From Ashinkailepas kermadecensis (taxonomy: Eukaryota; Arthropoda; Thecostraca; Neolepadidae): a DNA stretch of 64,000 bases. Positions 1-12,600 of the stretch are shown piece after piece. The DNA lies in NCBI GenBank assembly GCA_034440615.1, contig JAOTOM010004826.1, positions 70,001-134,000 of the forward strand. Direction: 5' to 3'. How positions within the stretch are numbered: the stretch's first letter is position 1; each line of letters starts with the position of its first letter. Below the pieces are notes generated by a model that was not told the DNA's origin, ran no database searches, and was given only the letters and a program-made list of their open reading frames with translations. Position numbers and translations under genes: made by a program.

Positions 1-44
1 CAGCAGCTGAGGCCATATGGCGTCGCCTGCTTCTCACTCTGGCA
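1..44 (-). repeat. SINE fragment cut by the window edge
   Basis: GGCCATATGGCGTCGCC followed by TTCTCACTC matches the central part of the tRNA-derived SINE copies elsewhere (for example 2731-2765). The rest of 45-431 is AT-rich intron with no recognisable feature. Confidence 0.5.
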
Positions 45-431
45 GGAAGGGCGCGTACATAATGGTATATAATGGACGTGCATAATGGACGTGTGTATAC
101 AAAAACGTTTCATTTGCATCTACATATTACATAGATGCATATCAAATGTTATTCTTAATATATTCTGAGACTAGGTACAATGGCCTAATCGAATAATATA
201 TTATTATTAATAATATTAATTATAATATATTTCAACAAATATTTTCTTGCATCAATACCTTTCCAAAAACAACCGTAAAAAAACTAGTCCGCGGAGATTT
301 CGCATCTAAACGCTGCCTGAGGCAGCAAATTTCCATTACCCAACCGTACTTATGCGAACCGTGGATACGAGTAGATCTGAGGCCATGCTCGTCGGCAGGT
401 CGCCCACCGCGCGCCGTACATCACCACCCAC

Positions 432-609
432 CGGGGTTGTTTTGTATGACGTTGGCCAACGCCTGCAGAGCCATCTCGGCCTGTTTCACTCTGTGTCCGC
501 CGGTGTCCATAGTGTCGCCGGGCGGAGCCGCCAGCGGCCGCAGACTGTGCAGATACTGGGCCAGCGAGCTGATGAAGTCGAGCATGTCGATCGCGAATCC
601 CTTGGGATT
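432..609 (-). CDS. DNAJC13: RME-8 exon 21, last in window
   Basis: 178 nt, phase 0 to 1. Acceptor CCATCGCAG|AATCCC, donor CCCCG|GTGGGT. It encodes [20 protein letters not shown] and [14 protein letters not shown]. The middle ([20 protein letters not shown]) is diverged from human. The next exon is not found in 1-431. Confidence 0.9.
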
Positions 610-3600
610 CTGCGATGGCACGAAACGACGTCAAGTTACAACACAGGCAGCAGACGACGCCCTTTAATGACAGAGGGGTCAGATGCCAGGGTGTGATAGG
701 CAAACCACGTGTCCGGTAAGAAGGGGGTGACTGCCATGGTAGCCAAAAACATTGAAAAAGCAACGTCAATGCTCTGCACATGCTAGTCCTAGTTCCAGAT
801 ACTATTGCAACGAATTGTCATGGCAGAATTATTTGGGGACCAGACGGTGGAAATTCGTTGCGGCATACAACTAAATAACCTAGGAAACCATCAACATCTT
901 CAAAGAAACGCAGGTTCACAATTACACAATCGAAAGTAAGTCCATCTTCCATCTCATTTCTTTAATTCACAAATGCATATCAAAGGAGGTACTCACTTAA
1001 TTGTCTAGCACAGAAACTATTCCTGGGTCTCATATTGACCAAAATTCTGTCAACCGCGCCATTCAGCACCCCCGCTTGCTCCTCTACTCCCACCGCCATT
1101 CGTACCTATACCGCATAGCATCTACGTTCATGCGCACCTCAATCGGGGAGTGGCAGCAGTTTATACTGCCTGACAGGCGCCTCCTCCTCTGCTCTCCCTC
1201 CCCGAGGATGTTCACACCCGTCCCTGCATGCGCACCTCAATCGGGAAGCTGGGCTGCTCATTGTAAACGCGCACGAAGATATTGCCGACCACCAGCTCGT
1301 CCTTGTGCGCCGAGAATACGAACTCGGCGCCGAAGTTTGGGTCGCTTTCGCCGGTGCGGATCTTGCTCGCCTGTTGCTCCTTGAGGAACTCGCGCAGTTC
1401 AGAGCGGGTGCGATTGTCCCAGATGATGTAGGGCGACTCCGTGTTACTGTTAAGTAACTTCAGAACCTGCAGCAGGGGGGGGGGGACGGTGACGGGCGCA
1501 GTCAGATGTGAAGCGACCACACAACGGTGTTGCCACCGTTGTGTTGCATGTGACCGAAGTTGAAATTGCATATTTAATGTAGACATCTACAGTCAAAATA
1601 ATCACAATACTACCGAATGTAAAATGCCGTCCTTGCAGGGAAGAGGAAACCCCTTGAAGGAGTGTGCGAATGGTTTCGCCATCTCTGCGTGTGCACATGT
1701 ACGATCACGAGTGCGAAAGCGAGAAATCCTCCATGTCACAAACACACTTCCCTCCTCAAACAGGCAGAACGACATCGGCATGAGCCCACCTCGTTCATCT
1801 TATACTGGCGCAGCAGGTGCACCACATGCGGCGTGAGCATGGCGCAGAGAGCGGCGTCTATGGCGCGGTTGGGTGGCGTCTCGTCGTCGCCCGTCAGATA
1901 GCCGGAGAGTCGCGCCAACGCCAGCAGCGACTTTTTGGCCAGCACGTTGGCCACTTCCTGCGGGCCACAGCAGGCGACAGGGATCGCACGGGATAAAGTC
2001 GGCCGGGGGTTGCACGCGTCAGGCGCGGAAGGACCACAATGCTAGGCGATACCGGACCAGGACTTGGCATCGTGGGCGATACCAGAGCAGGAATGGGCAC
2101 CGTGGGCGATATCGGAGCAGAACTGGGAACTGTGGGCAACACCAGAGCAATGCTGGGCACTGTCGGCGATACCGAAGCAGGACTTGAGTCCTACTCCGGT
2201 ATCGCCGTGAGTTGTGTGGGTCGTGAAGGTGGCCAGGATGGTGGTCAGGATGGTGGTCAGGACCGGGCCGGGTGTGAGCCGTACAGGTGGTCGGATGTTG
2301 GTCAGGATGGTGGTGAGGACCGGGCCGGGTGTGAGCCGTACAGGTGGTCGGGATGGTGGTCAGGATGGTGGTCAGGAGGTGGTCAGGACCGGGCCGGGTG
2401 TGAGCCGTACAGGTGGTCGGGATGATGGTCAGGATGGTGGTGAGGACCGGGCCGGGTGTGAGCCGTACAGGTGGTCGGGATGATGGCCAGACGGTCAGAC
2501 TGATTAGCAGCCGCGTCAGAGGCCAACACAGCACACCGAACTATTCGTCAGAGACTACAGCACAGACCGACCTACCCAATGGAGGGCAGACAGACTGAAT
2601 ATTGCAGCAACGTCTGTCACTTGCCAGTACCTCTCGCCTAACCGCATCTCACCACACAGAGCTCAACAGCGCCGTTGCCATCTGCCACGGAAGAAGAACC
2701 TTGGATTATTTTACGACACATTCGACTGCTGGGCCATATAGCGTCGTCAACCTCTCACTCAGATTAGTCGCAGATGAACTCGGTAATCCGATCGGTTGTA
2801 GGATTCGAACCCATACGATCTTACGATACGGTATTACGATCAAGAATCTAACGCCGTGCCGTCTGAGCTACCGCCACCTCCTCCGGCATTGGAAGAGTGC
2901 CCGCCATACAAATACTCCTACTACTCCCCCACCCCATCCAGGAGGTAGTCGGTCCAGCGAACTCAGTTCGGTCCCGAGACCATTCGAACCTTGGTATCGG
3001 CCCGGGAGCCGATCGCATCAGACTACGGCGGAGCGACCAAGAACCGATGCCGAGCCGGGACGACGGAGAGTGTAACTGTTCCTATCCACACGCATGTCTT
3101 CCTGAAACAGCAGCTTTCGGCTATCACGGTACGACTTCATCGACGTCACGACCGGGCGAAGGTCACCAACGTCAGCGTTCTGATTCTTCTTCTTCCGTCT
3201 CTTCTTCACATGGCGGAACAGTCCGCTTGCCACACAGTGAGACGGACATAAATGACAGACTGACCGAATGACAGACAGGCAGACTGACCTGTTGGTTGGA
3301 AGTTTCAGTTTTTTCCACACCGCCCTCGTCCAGCGTATAGTCGTAGTAGAAGAGGAAGAGCAGCAGGTGCCACAGCACCCCGGCCTGCATCATGTGCAGT
3401 TGTAGAATCGAGTCGGCTGCGAAAGCCGACACACACTCGACGCCGATCACACAGAGTCGGGTCAGCCGCTGAGGGGACAGAGCAGGTCAGATCAGGCCAG
3501 ATCAAATGACACACACTCAACGCCGACCACGCAGAGCAGGGTCAGTCGCTGAGGGGACAGAGCACGTCAGATCAGGCCAGATAAATGACACACACTCAGC

Positions 3601-6600
3601 CGACCACGCAGAGCAGAGTCAATCGCTGAGGACACCTCCAGCGAAACATTCGATCTAGATCACGCCGTGCGGCTAGTCAGATCGTCCTGGCCCTGTGAAC
3701 CAGCACGCCACGCACATGCGATGATTTACAGTTTCAGGGATCATGCACAAGTGACGTACGACGTACATCACCGGTACATTGTACGTCGTCATGGAGTATG
3801 CAGCGTTGCAGACACTCACGTCGTCATGGAGTATGCAGTCTGAGACTCACGTCGTCATGCAGTATGCAGTGTGGCTGACACTCACGTCGCCATGGAGTAT
3901 GCAGTCTGACACACGTCGTCATGTAGTGTGCAGCGTGGCTGACACTCACGCCGTCATGGAGTATGCAGTCTGACACTCAGTCGTCATGTAGTGTGCAGTG
4001 TGGTTGACACCCACGTCGTCATGCAGTATGCAGTGTGGCTGACACTCACGTCGTCATGGAGTGTGCAGTCTGACACTCACGTTGTCATGGAGTATGCAGT
4101 CTGACACTCACGTTGTCATGGAGTATGCAGTCTGACACACGTCGTCATGTAGTGTGCAGCGTGGCTGACACTCACGCCGTCATGGAGTATGCAGTCTGAC
4201 ACTCACGTTGTCATGGAGTATGCAGTCTGACACTCACGTCGTCATATAGTGTGCAGTGTGGCTGACACGTCGTCATGCAGTATGGCTGACACTCACGTCG
4301 TCATGGAGTATGCAGTCTGACACTCAGTCGTCATGTAGTGTGCAGTGTGGTTGACACCCACGTCGTCATGCAGTATGCAGTGTGGCTGACACTCACGTCG
4401 TCATGGAGTATGCAGTCTGACACTCAGGTCGTCATGGAGTATGCAGTCTGACACTCACGTCGTCATGCAGTATGCAGTGTGGCTGACACTCCCGTCGCCA
4501 TGGAGTATGCAGTCTGACACACGTCGTCATGTAGTGTGCAGTGTGGTTGACACCCACGTCGTCATGCAGTATGCAGTGTGGCTGACACTCACGTCGTCAT
4601 GGAGTGTGCAGTCTGACACTCACGTTGTCATGGAGTATGTAGTCTGACACTCACGTTGTCATGGAGTATGCAGTCTGACACACGTCGTCATGTAGTGTGC
4701 AGCGTGGCTGACACTCACGCCGTCATGGAGTATGCAGTCTGACACTCACGTTGTCATGGAGTATGCAGTCTGACACTCACGTTGTCATGGAGTATGCAGT
4801 CTGACACTCACGTTGTCATGGAGTATGCAGTCTGACACTCACGTCGTCATATAGTGTGCAGTGTGGCTGACACCCACGTCGTCATGCAGTATGCAGTGTG
4901 GCTGACACTCCCGTCGCCATGGAGTATGCAGTCTGACACACGTCGTCATGTAGTGTGGAGCGTGGCTGACACTCACGCCGTCATGGAGTATGCAGTCTGA
5001 CACTCAGTCGTCATGTAGTGTGCAGTGTGGTTGACACCCACGTCGTCATGCAGTATGCAGTGTGGCTGACACTCACGTCGTCATGGAGTATGCGGTCTGG
5101 CACTCACGTCGTCATGGAGTGTGCAGCATGGCTGACACTCATGTTGTCATGGGGTGTGCAGCGTGGCTGACACTCACGTCGTCATAGAATATGCAGCCTG
5201 ACACTCGCGTCGTCATGGAGTGTGCAGTCTGGCACTCACGTCGTCATGGAGTGTGCAGCGTGGCTGACACTCACGTTGTCATGGAGTATGCAGTCTGACA
5301 CTCACGTCGTCATGGAGTGTGCAGCGTGGCTGACACTCACGTCGTCATGGAGTATGCAGTCTGACACTCACGTCGTCATGGAGTGTGCAGTCTGACACTC
5401 ACGTCGTCATGTAGTGTGCAACGTGGCTGACACTCACGTCGTCATGGGGTGTGCAGTCTGACACTCACGTCGTCATGGGGTGTGCAGTCTGACACTCACG
5501 TCGTCATGTAGTGTGCAGCGTGGCTGACACTCAGTTAGTTATTGGAGTTTAGGGGCGCATCGGCTGCGTCGGTCATGCAGCACCCTGGCTGACACTCACG
5601 TCGTCATGGAGTGTGCAGTCTGACACTCACGTCGTCATGGAGTATGCAGTCTGACACTCACGTCGGCATGTAGTGTGCAGTGTGGCTGACACTCACGTCG
5701 TCATGGAGTGTGCAGTCTGACACTCACGTCGTCATGGAGTGTACAGTCTGACACTCACGTAGTCATGGGGTGTGCAGCCTGGCTGACACTCACGTCGTCA
5801 TGGGGTGTGCGGTGTGGCTGACACTCACGTCGCCATGGAGTATGCAGCGTGGCTGACACTCACGTCGTCATGGAGTATGCAGCCTGACACTCACGACGTC
5901 ATGGAGTGTGCAGTCTGATACTCACGTCGTCATGTAGTGTGCCGCGTGGCTGACACTCACGCCGTCATGGAGTATGCAGTCTGACACTCACGACGTCATG
6001 GAGTGTGCAGTCTGATACTCACGTCGTCATGTAGTGTGCAGCGTGGCTGACACTCACGTCGTCATGGAGTATGCAGCCTGACACTCACGACGTCATGGAG
6101 TGTGCAGTCTGATACTCACGTCGTCATGTAGTGTGCAGCGTGGCTGACACTCACGCCGTCATGGAGTATGCAGTCTGACACTCACGTCGGCATGTAGTGT
6201 GCAGTGTGGCTGACACTCACGTCGTCATGGAGTGTACAGTCTGACACTCACGTAGTCATGGGGTGTGCAGCCTGGCTGACACTCACGTCGTCATGGGGTG
6301 TGCGGTGTGGCTGACACTCACGTCGCCATGGAGTATGCAGCCTGACACTCACGTCGTCATGGAGTGTACAGTCTGACACTCAAGTAGTCATGGGGTGTGC
6401 AGCCTGGCTGACACTCACGTCGTCATGGAGTATGCAGCCTGACACTCACGACGTCATGGAGTGTGCAGTCTGATACTCACATCGGCATGTAGTGTGCAGT
6501 GTGGCTGACACTCACGTCGTCATGGAGTGTACAGTCTGACACTCACGTAGTCATGGGGTGTGCAGCCTGGCTGACACTCACGTCGTCATGGGGTGTGCGG

Positions 6601-9600
6601 TGTGGCTGACACTCACGTCGCCATGGAGTATGCAGCCTGACACTCACGTCGTCATGGAGTGTACAGTCTGACACTCACGTAGTCATGGGGTGTGCAGTCT
6701 GGCTGACACTCACGTCGTCATGGAGTATGCAGCCTGACACTCACGACGTCATGGAGTGTGCAGTCTGATACTCACGTCGGCATGTAGTGTGCAGTGTGGC
6801 TGACACTCACGTCGTCATGGAGTGTACAGTCTGACACTCACGTAGTCATGGGGTGTGCAGCCTGGCTGACACTCACGTCGTCATGGGGTGTGCGGTGTGG
6901 CTGACACTCACGACGTCATGGAGTGTGCAGTCTGATACTCACGTCGTCATGTAGTGTGCAGCGTGGCTGACACTCACGCCGTCATGGAGTATGCAGTCTG
7001 ACACTCACGTCGCCATGGAGTGTCCAGTCTGATACTCACGTCGTCATGTATTGCGCAGTGTGGCTGACACTCACGTCGTCATGGGGTGTGCAGTCTGACA
7101 CTCACGTCGCCATGGAGTGTGCAACGTGGCTGACACTCACGTCGGCATGTAGTGTGCAGCGTGGCTGACACTCACGCCGTCATGGAGTATGCAGTCTGAC
7201 ACTCACGTCGTCATGGAGTGTCCAGTCTGATACTCACGTCGTCATGTATTGCGCAGTGTTGCTGACACTCACGTCGTCATGGGGTGTGCAGTCTGACACT
7301 CACGTCGCCATGGAGTGTGCAGCCTGGCTGACACTCACGTCATGCGGTGTGCAGTGTGACTGACACTCACGTCGTCATATAGTGTGCAGTGTGGCTGACA
7401 CTCACGTCGTCATGCAGTATGCAGTGCGGCTGACACTCACGTCGTCATGGAGTATGCAGTCTGACACTCACGTCGCGATGGAGTATGTAGCCTGACACTC
7501 ACGTCGTCATGGAGTATGCAGTCTGGCACTCACGCCGTCATGGAGTATGCAGTCTGACACTCACGTCGTCATGTAGTGTGCATTGTGGCTGACACTCACG
7601 TCGTCATGTAGTGTGCAGTGTGGCTGACACCGTTTTGCCCGTTTTGCCCGTTTTGCCGCTAGGTGTCAAGGTGGAAACACGTCGGTGTGGAGTTCCTACT
7701 TACCAGATAAGTCGTTGCAGAACCGGGCAGTATACTAGGCTAAACTGTGGATAGGTATTTAGCAATTACTTCTGTGCATATATTTACATAGTTTTTATCT
7801 CACAAGTTTCTTTTTTAACAAGCAGATTAGACTATTTCCAACTAGCGAGGCTGCCCAGCGCCATTTTGTCTTTAGGTGAATGTCTGTCTTTGTCTAGTGT
7901 ATAAGTGTTTTCAGCTATTTATTTCATTTTTGGCAGTTGTTTAGCGAGTGATTTCTTCTTTCTTTAAAACCACAGTCAACTTTCTGCACAGCGATTACCT
8001 TGTAAGTGCTGCATAGTTAGGAACTAGCATACAGCTAAGCTTTGTCAGTTATTGTGCTCTGCTCTGTTATTTTGTAAATCATTTTGCAGCAAGTTACTTT
8101 TCAATCTAAATCTAGGAATAAGCTGCAGCCTTTAGAATGGTTAATACCAGGATGCAGGCACTAGAGGAGGAGGTTAGGGCCCTTAAGGCAGAGCTTTCCA
8201 AGCTCAAAGCTTCCCTTGCGACTACCTGTCCTGCGACACATAGGGGTCAGTCTGTAGCAGGGGCATCCTACGCCCAGGTGGTCACAGGCCACCAGGTAAC
8301 TGAAGCTTCCCCTGCTGTGGAGGTGGCAGGGATATCTGAAGAGAGAAGTGTTCCTAGTGAACAGAAGATTTCTAGTTGTAGCTCACAGGAGGGGCAGTGG
8401 TTTAAAGTCAGGGGGTGGAGGATTTGGAGGCGTGAGCCTAAGCAAGAGGGCACTGAGTGGCAGGTGGCAGGTGGTAGGAGTGGGAGGCAACCTAGTCAAG
8501 CAGCTCAACAGGCAGGTGCAGTAACATGAAATAGGTTCCAGGCATTGGAGGAATGCCCCCAGGATAGCAGCAAGGAGAAAGTGATAGTCGTAGGAGACTC
8601 TCGTGTGCGGCATTTAGATAGGGTATTCTGTAAAGGTCGTAGAGGCAGGAGGTGCATCACCAGGCCTGGTGCCAAGGTCAAAGACCTGGTTCCAGTGGTG
8701 GCACAGGCCACCAGTGAGAACCAGTTCATTGCAGTTGTAGTGCAGGTGGGAGTGAATAACATAGGTTCTGCTAGGAGTGAGGAGCTGCTGCAGGACTACA
8801 GGGCCCCTCTGGCCACACTGAAGCAAAGCAATAGCAGAGTTATTGTGACAGCTATTCTGCCTAGGGCTGGAGTCTCCCCTGAGTGGAGCTCTAGGGCACT
8901 GGCAGCCAATGCCAGGGTAGGTAGCCTCTGCAATGAGTTAGGTTTGACCTTTGTTGACAAGTAGTGCAGGTTTTATGGCTCATGGGACCTCTATCAGAGG
9001 GATGGCCTGCACTTCTCCGAGAATGGGGTGCAAGTGTTAAGCAAAGTATATGAACATGTCCTTCAGGGAAACTAGATAATGGGGTGGGGAGGGAAGAAGT
9101 GGCATTGCCATCTCAGGGATATGCCAATCGTGACAGCCTAGGCAATAGAAACTCACAGTCAGCAAATAAGGATAGCAGTAGTTCAAGGAGGCAGAGTGGT
9201 AGCTCATCCAGAGATGAAAGAGCTACTCAACATGAAAAAGCCAAAGATGGTTATGGAACATTTGTTAAGTGTATGATGCTTAATGCTCAGAGCATTCGAT
9301 CGAAATTTGATGAGTTCAAGTGTTATGTTGCTGAGGAGAAACCAGATTTTGTTTGCATTACTGAGGCATGGGTCAGTGAGGGATATTTTGGGGATAACTT
9401 GCAAGACTATGAGATCCAGGGATACAATATGTTTTCATGCAATAGGGGTCCAGCAGTGAAAGGGGGTGGTGTAATGCTCTATGTGAATAGCTTATACAGT
9501 TCTAAAAAAGTAGCAGATGGGGTAAAAAATGTGTCTGTGGAGTCCATTTGGCTTGATGTTGCTGTGGCAAAAGGCAACAGCAATAAACTGAGGATAGGAA

Positions 9601-12600
9601 CTTTGTATCGATCAGGAACCTTGCCACATTCTCAGCAACTGGAGCTCGATAAGGTGATTTGTGAGGAAATCAGTAGAAACTTTCAGAGGAAATGCCTTAT
9701 TCTTGGTGACTTTAATCTAAAAGGATATGAAAATGTTGGTGTTGGCTCCCCATCATGTAAACTGTTTAGGAAGTGCCTTGAAGAGGACTTGTTCTTACAC
9801 CAGTTTGTAACGGAACCAACCAGGCAGGGCTCTTTCTTGGACCTTGTCTTCTCAGATTTAAGTGATTTAGTTCAAGACTTGACTGTAGGAGAAACTCTGG
9901 GAAGAAGTGACCATAACATAGTGAGATTCAAGGCACAAGTAGCAGGGACAATCAAGGATAATTTGGCAAAGATTCCAAATTTTAACAGGGCAGACTTTGA
10001 CTGCATGAGAGAGGCTTTAAGTGCCATAAAATGGGAAGAAGAATTCTTTGATTTAAATGCCTGTGAAATGTGGGAAAAGTTCAAATCTTACTTGAGGGAA
10101 ATTCAGATTAGACATGTCCCCCAAAAGCAAAGGCGCAAAGGAAGGGTAGGAAAGCCAGCATGGCTTACCCCAGATTTGATGAAAGCAATTAAGGCTAAGA
10201 AAGATGCATTTAGAGTATTTAAGGAAGCTTCAAATATCGTAAATCTAAGGTCGTATAAAAAAGCTAGAGATGCTGTGAAGCAGAAAACCAGAGCAGCAAA
10301 GCGAGCAAAAGAATTGGATTTGGCTAGGAACTGTAATGGGGACAGTCAAAAGTTCTTTAGTTTCTACAAGCTAAGTAAAGTTTCAAGCACAATTGGTCCA
10401 CTGGAAGTAAATGGGACTATATTGAGTGAGGATGGTGAGATGGTTGAGGAACTGAGCAAGCAGTTTAAATCAGTGTTTACAGTGGAGGATGTGACTGATC
10501 TGCCAACCGTGAACCACAGTTCAGTGACAGGTGATCAGATACACGATGTTGATTTCATTGATAGTGATGTTGTGTTCAATTATATCAGAAAAATAAAGCC
10601 AAACAAGGCAGCAGGACCTGATGGAATTTATGCTAGGGTATTGCGGGAAGCTGAAAAGGAACTGGCAATTCCACTTAGTATAATATTTTGTAGATCAGTT
10701 TCACAAAATGAAATTCCACCAGATTGGAAAAGGGCAAATGTAGTTCCTATTTTCAAGAAAGGAGAAAGAGGGAAAGTTGACAACTATAGGCCAGTAAGCC
10801 TCACATCCCTAGTCTGCAAGGTACTCGAATCAATTATGAAGGATAGAATAGTTAGTTTTCTTGAAGGAAACAGACTGATTGAAGATACTCAACATGGGTT
10901 TAGAAAAGGGCGATCGTGTCTCAGAAATCACTTGGACTTTTTGAATTTTGCTACATAACAATTTGATCCGGGAAATCAGGTTGATGTAGCATATCTCGAC
11001 TTTAGTAAGGCCTTTGACAAGGTACCCCATAAACGGCTAATGATGCAGCTTCAGGTCCATGGTATTGCAGGTAGCATCCTAAAATGGATAGAGTTGTGGC
11101 CTTCAGATAGACAGCAGAGAGTGATGCTAAATGGTACAAAGTCATGATGGCAAAATGTTCTTAGTGGAGTCCCCCAGGGGTCGGTACTGGGGCCACCATT
11201 GCTTATTATATATGTGAATAGCATTGAATGTGGCCTAAGCAGTAAGGTTTTGAAATTTGCGGATGATTCGAAGATCTTTAGGGTAATAACAGGGCACAAT
11301 GAGCAGGTTTTGCTGCAGAAAGACTTAGACGAGCTTGTGAAGTGGTCCGAAAAATGGCAAATGAAGTTTAATTTTGATAAATACAAAGTCATGCATGTAG
11401 GTAGGCAGCATATGAAGGCTCCATACTTGATGGGTGGCCAAGTACTATCTGTGACTCAGCAGGAGAAGGACTTAGGTGTTATTTTGAACACAACATTGGG
11501 GGCATCAGAACAGACCAAAGAAGCCAGGAAAAAGGCACTAAGAATGCTTGGGGCAATACAGAGGAATGTGTCATACAAAAGTGAGGAGGTCATCAGGAAG
11601 CTTTACTGTGCATATGTCAGGCCACATTTGGAATACTGTGTCCAAGCTTGGTCCCCTAGTTATGAGAAAGATTGTCGGCTTTTAGAGAGAGTACAAAAGA
11701 GGGCAACAAAAATGGTTAATGGTGTAGGCAACCTGGCATATGGGGAAAGATTGAAGAAATTGAATATGTTTTCACTTAGATATAGAAGGCTGAGAGGAGA
11801 TCTCATCGAGGCTTCTAAATTTGTTCATGGTCAGGAACAGGGATATCTCAGAGAAATGTTTGAATTGAACAGAAATGATGCAATTAGAGGTCATCAATTC
11901 AAAATTAAAGTTAATCACAACAGGACAAGGTTAAGACAGTCTTTCTTCACCAACAGGGTAGTAGAACACTGGAACCAGCTGCCAGGAACCATTGTCAGTA
12001 GCAACACACTGAACATCTTTAAAAACGGCATAGACAATCATTATAAGAATAGGGGGCTTGTTTTTCTGTATTCCAGGGAGGGTTGATCGACAGGGAGGAG
12101 TTGGGAGTTGGAAGGAGTTTGTAATTGTTGAGTGTGTTATGCAATAGCAAGTGAGTCTCTTATTAAGTCTAAACGCTTTATAACTTTATATAGGGTGTAC
12201 CTAGCAGTGGATTCAGCACCTTCCTTCGGGATGTGATACTGATGAGATTGTCTATGGTAGCACAATGGGTATGATGGGACGAGCTTGTAATTGTTGAGGG
12301 TGTTATGCAATAGCAAGTGAATGGTGCTAGATAGGCTGGGATATATAGCTCCCTAGTAACTTGGGATAAGGGGTTGATTGGGGTGAGAGTATGTACATTT
12401 CTAGTACCTTTTCTAGATAGGCTTAACCCAGATGGGCCCCTGTGGCTCTTATTAAGCCTTGACACTTTATGACTTGTATGACTTATGACACTCACGTCGT
12501 CATGGAGTATGCAGTCTGACACTCACGTCGTCATGTAGTGTGCAGTGTGGCTGACACCACGTCGTCATGGAGTGTGCAGCATGGCTGACACTAATCATGT

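Larger units (their letters stand above)
7634..12486 (+). mobile_element. Nearly full-length CR1-like LINE
   Basis: It interrupts the minisatellite: the array stops at GGCTGACAC and resumes at TGACACTCACG, giving a candidate 6-bp target duplication TGACAC. The 5' UTR opens with three CGTTTTGCC repeats. ORF1 (8137-9075) and ORF2 (about 9084-12086) follow. The 3' end has short repeats (TTTATGACTTGTATGAC) instead of poly(A), as in CR1/L2-type elements. Four in-frame stops but no frameshift, so this is a fairly young, inactivated copy. Confidence 0.93.

Noticed and set aside
1..44. A further RME-8 exon at the left edge (minus strand CCAG then AGTGAGAAG)
   Set aside because: The phase from exon 21 gives TGA at once, and the sequence matches the SINE body instead.
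2039..2534. Repetitive ORFs in 2.0-2.5 kb as a gene
   Set aside because: They follow 30-bp and GC-rich minisatellites in the exon 18-19 intron and have no family match.
3760..7633. CRISPR-like array
   Set aside because: No constant repeat with unique spacers; units are contiguous variants of one minisatellite in a eukaryotic intron.
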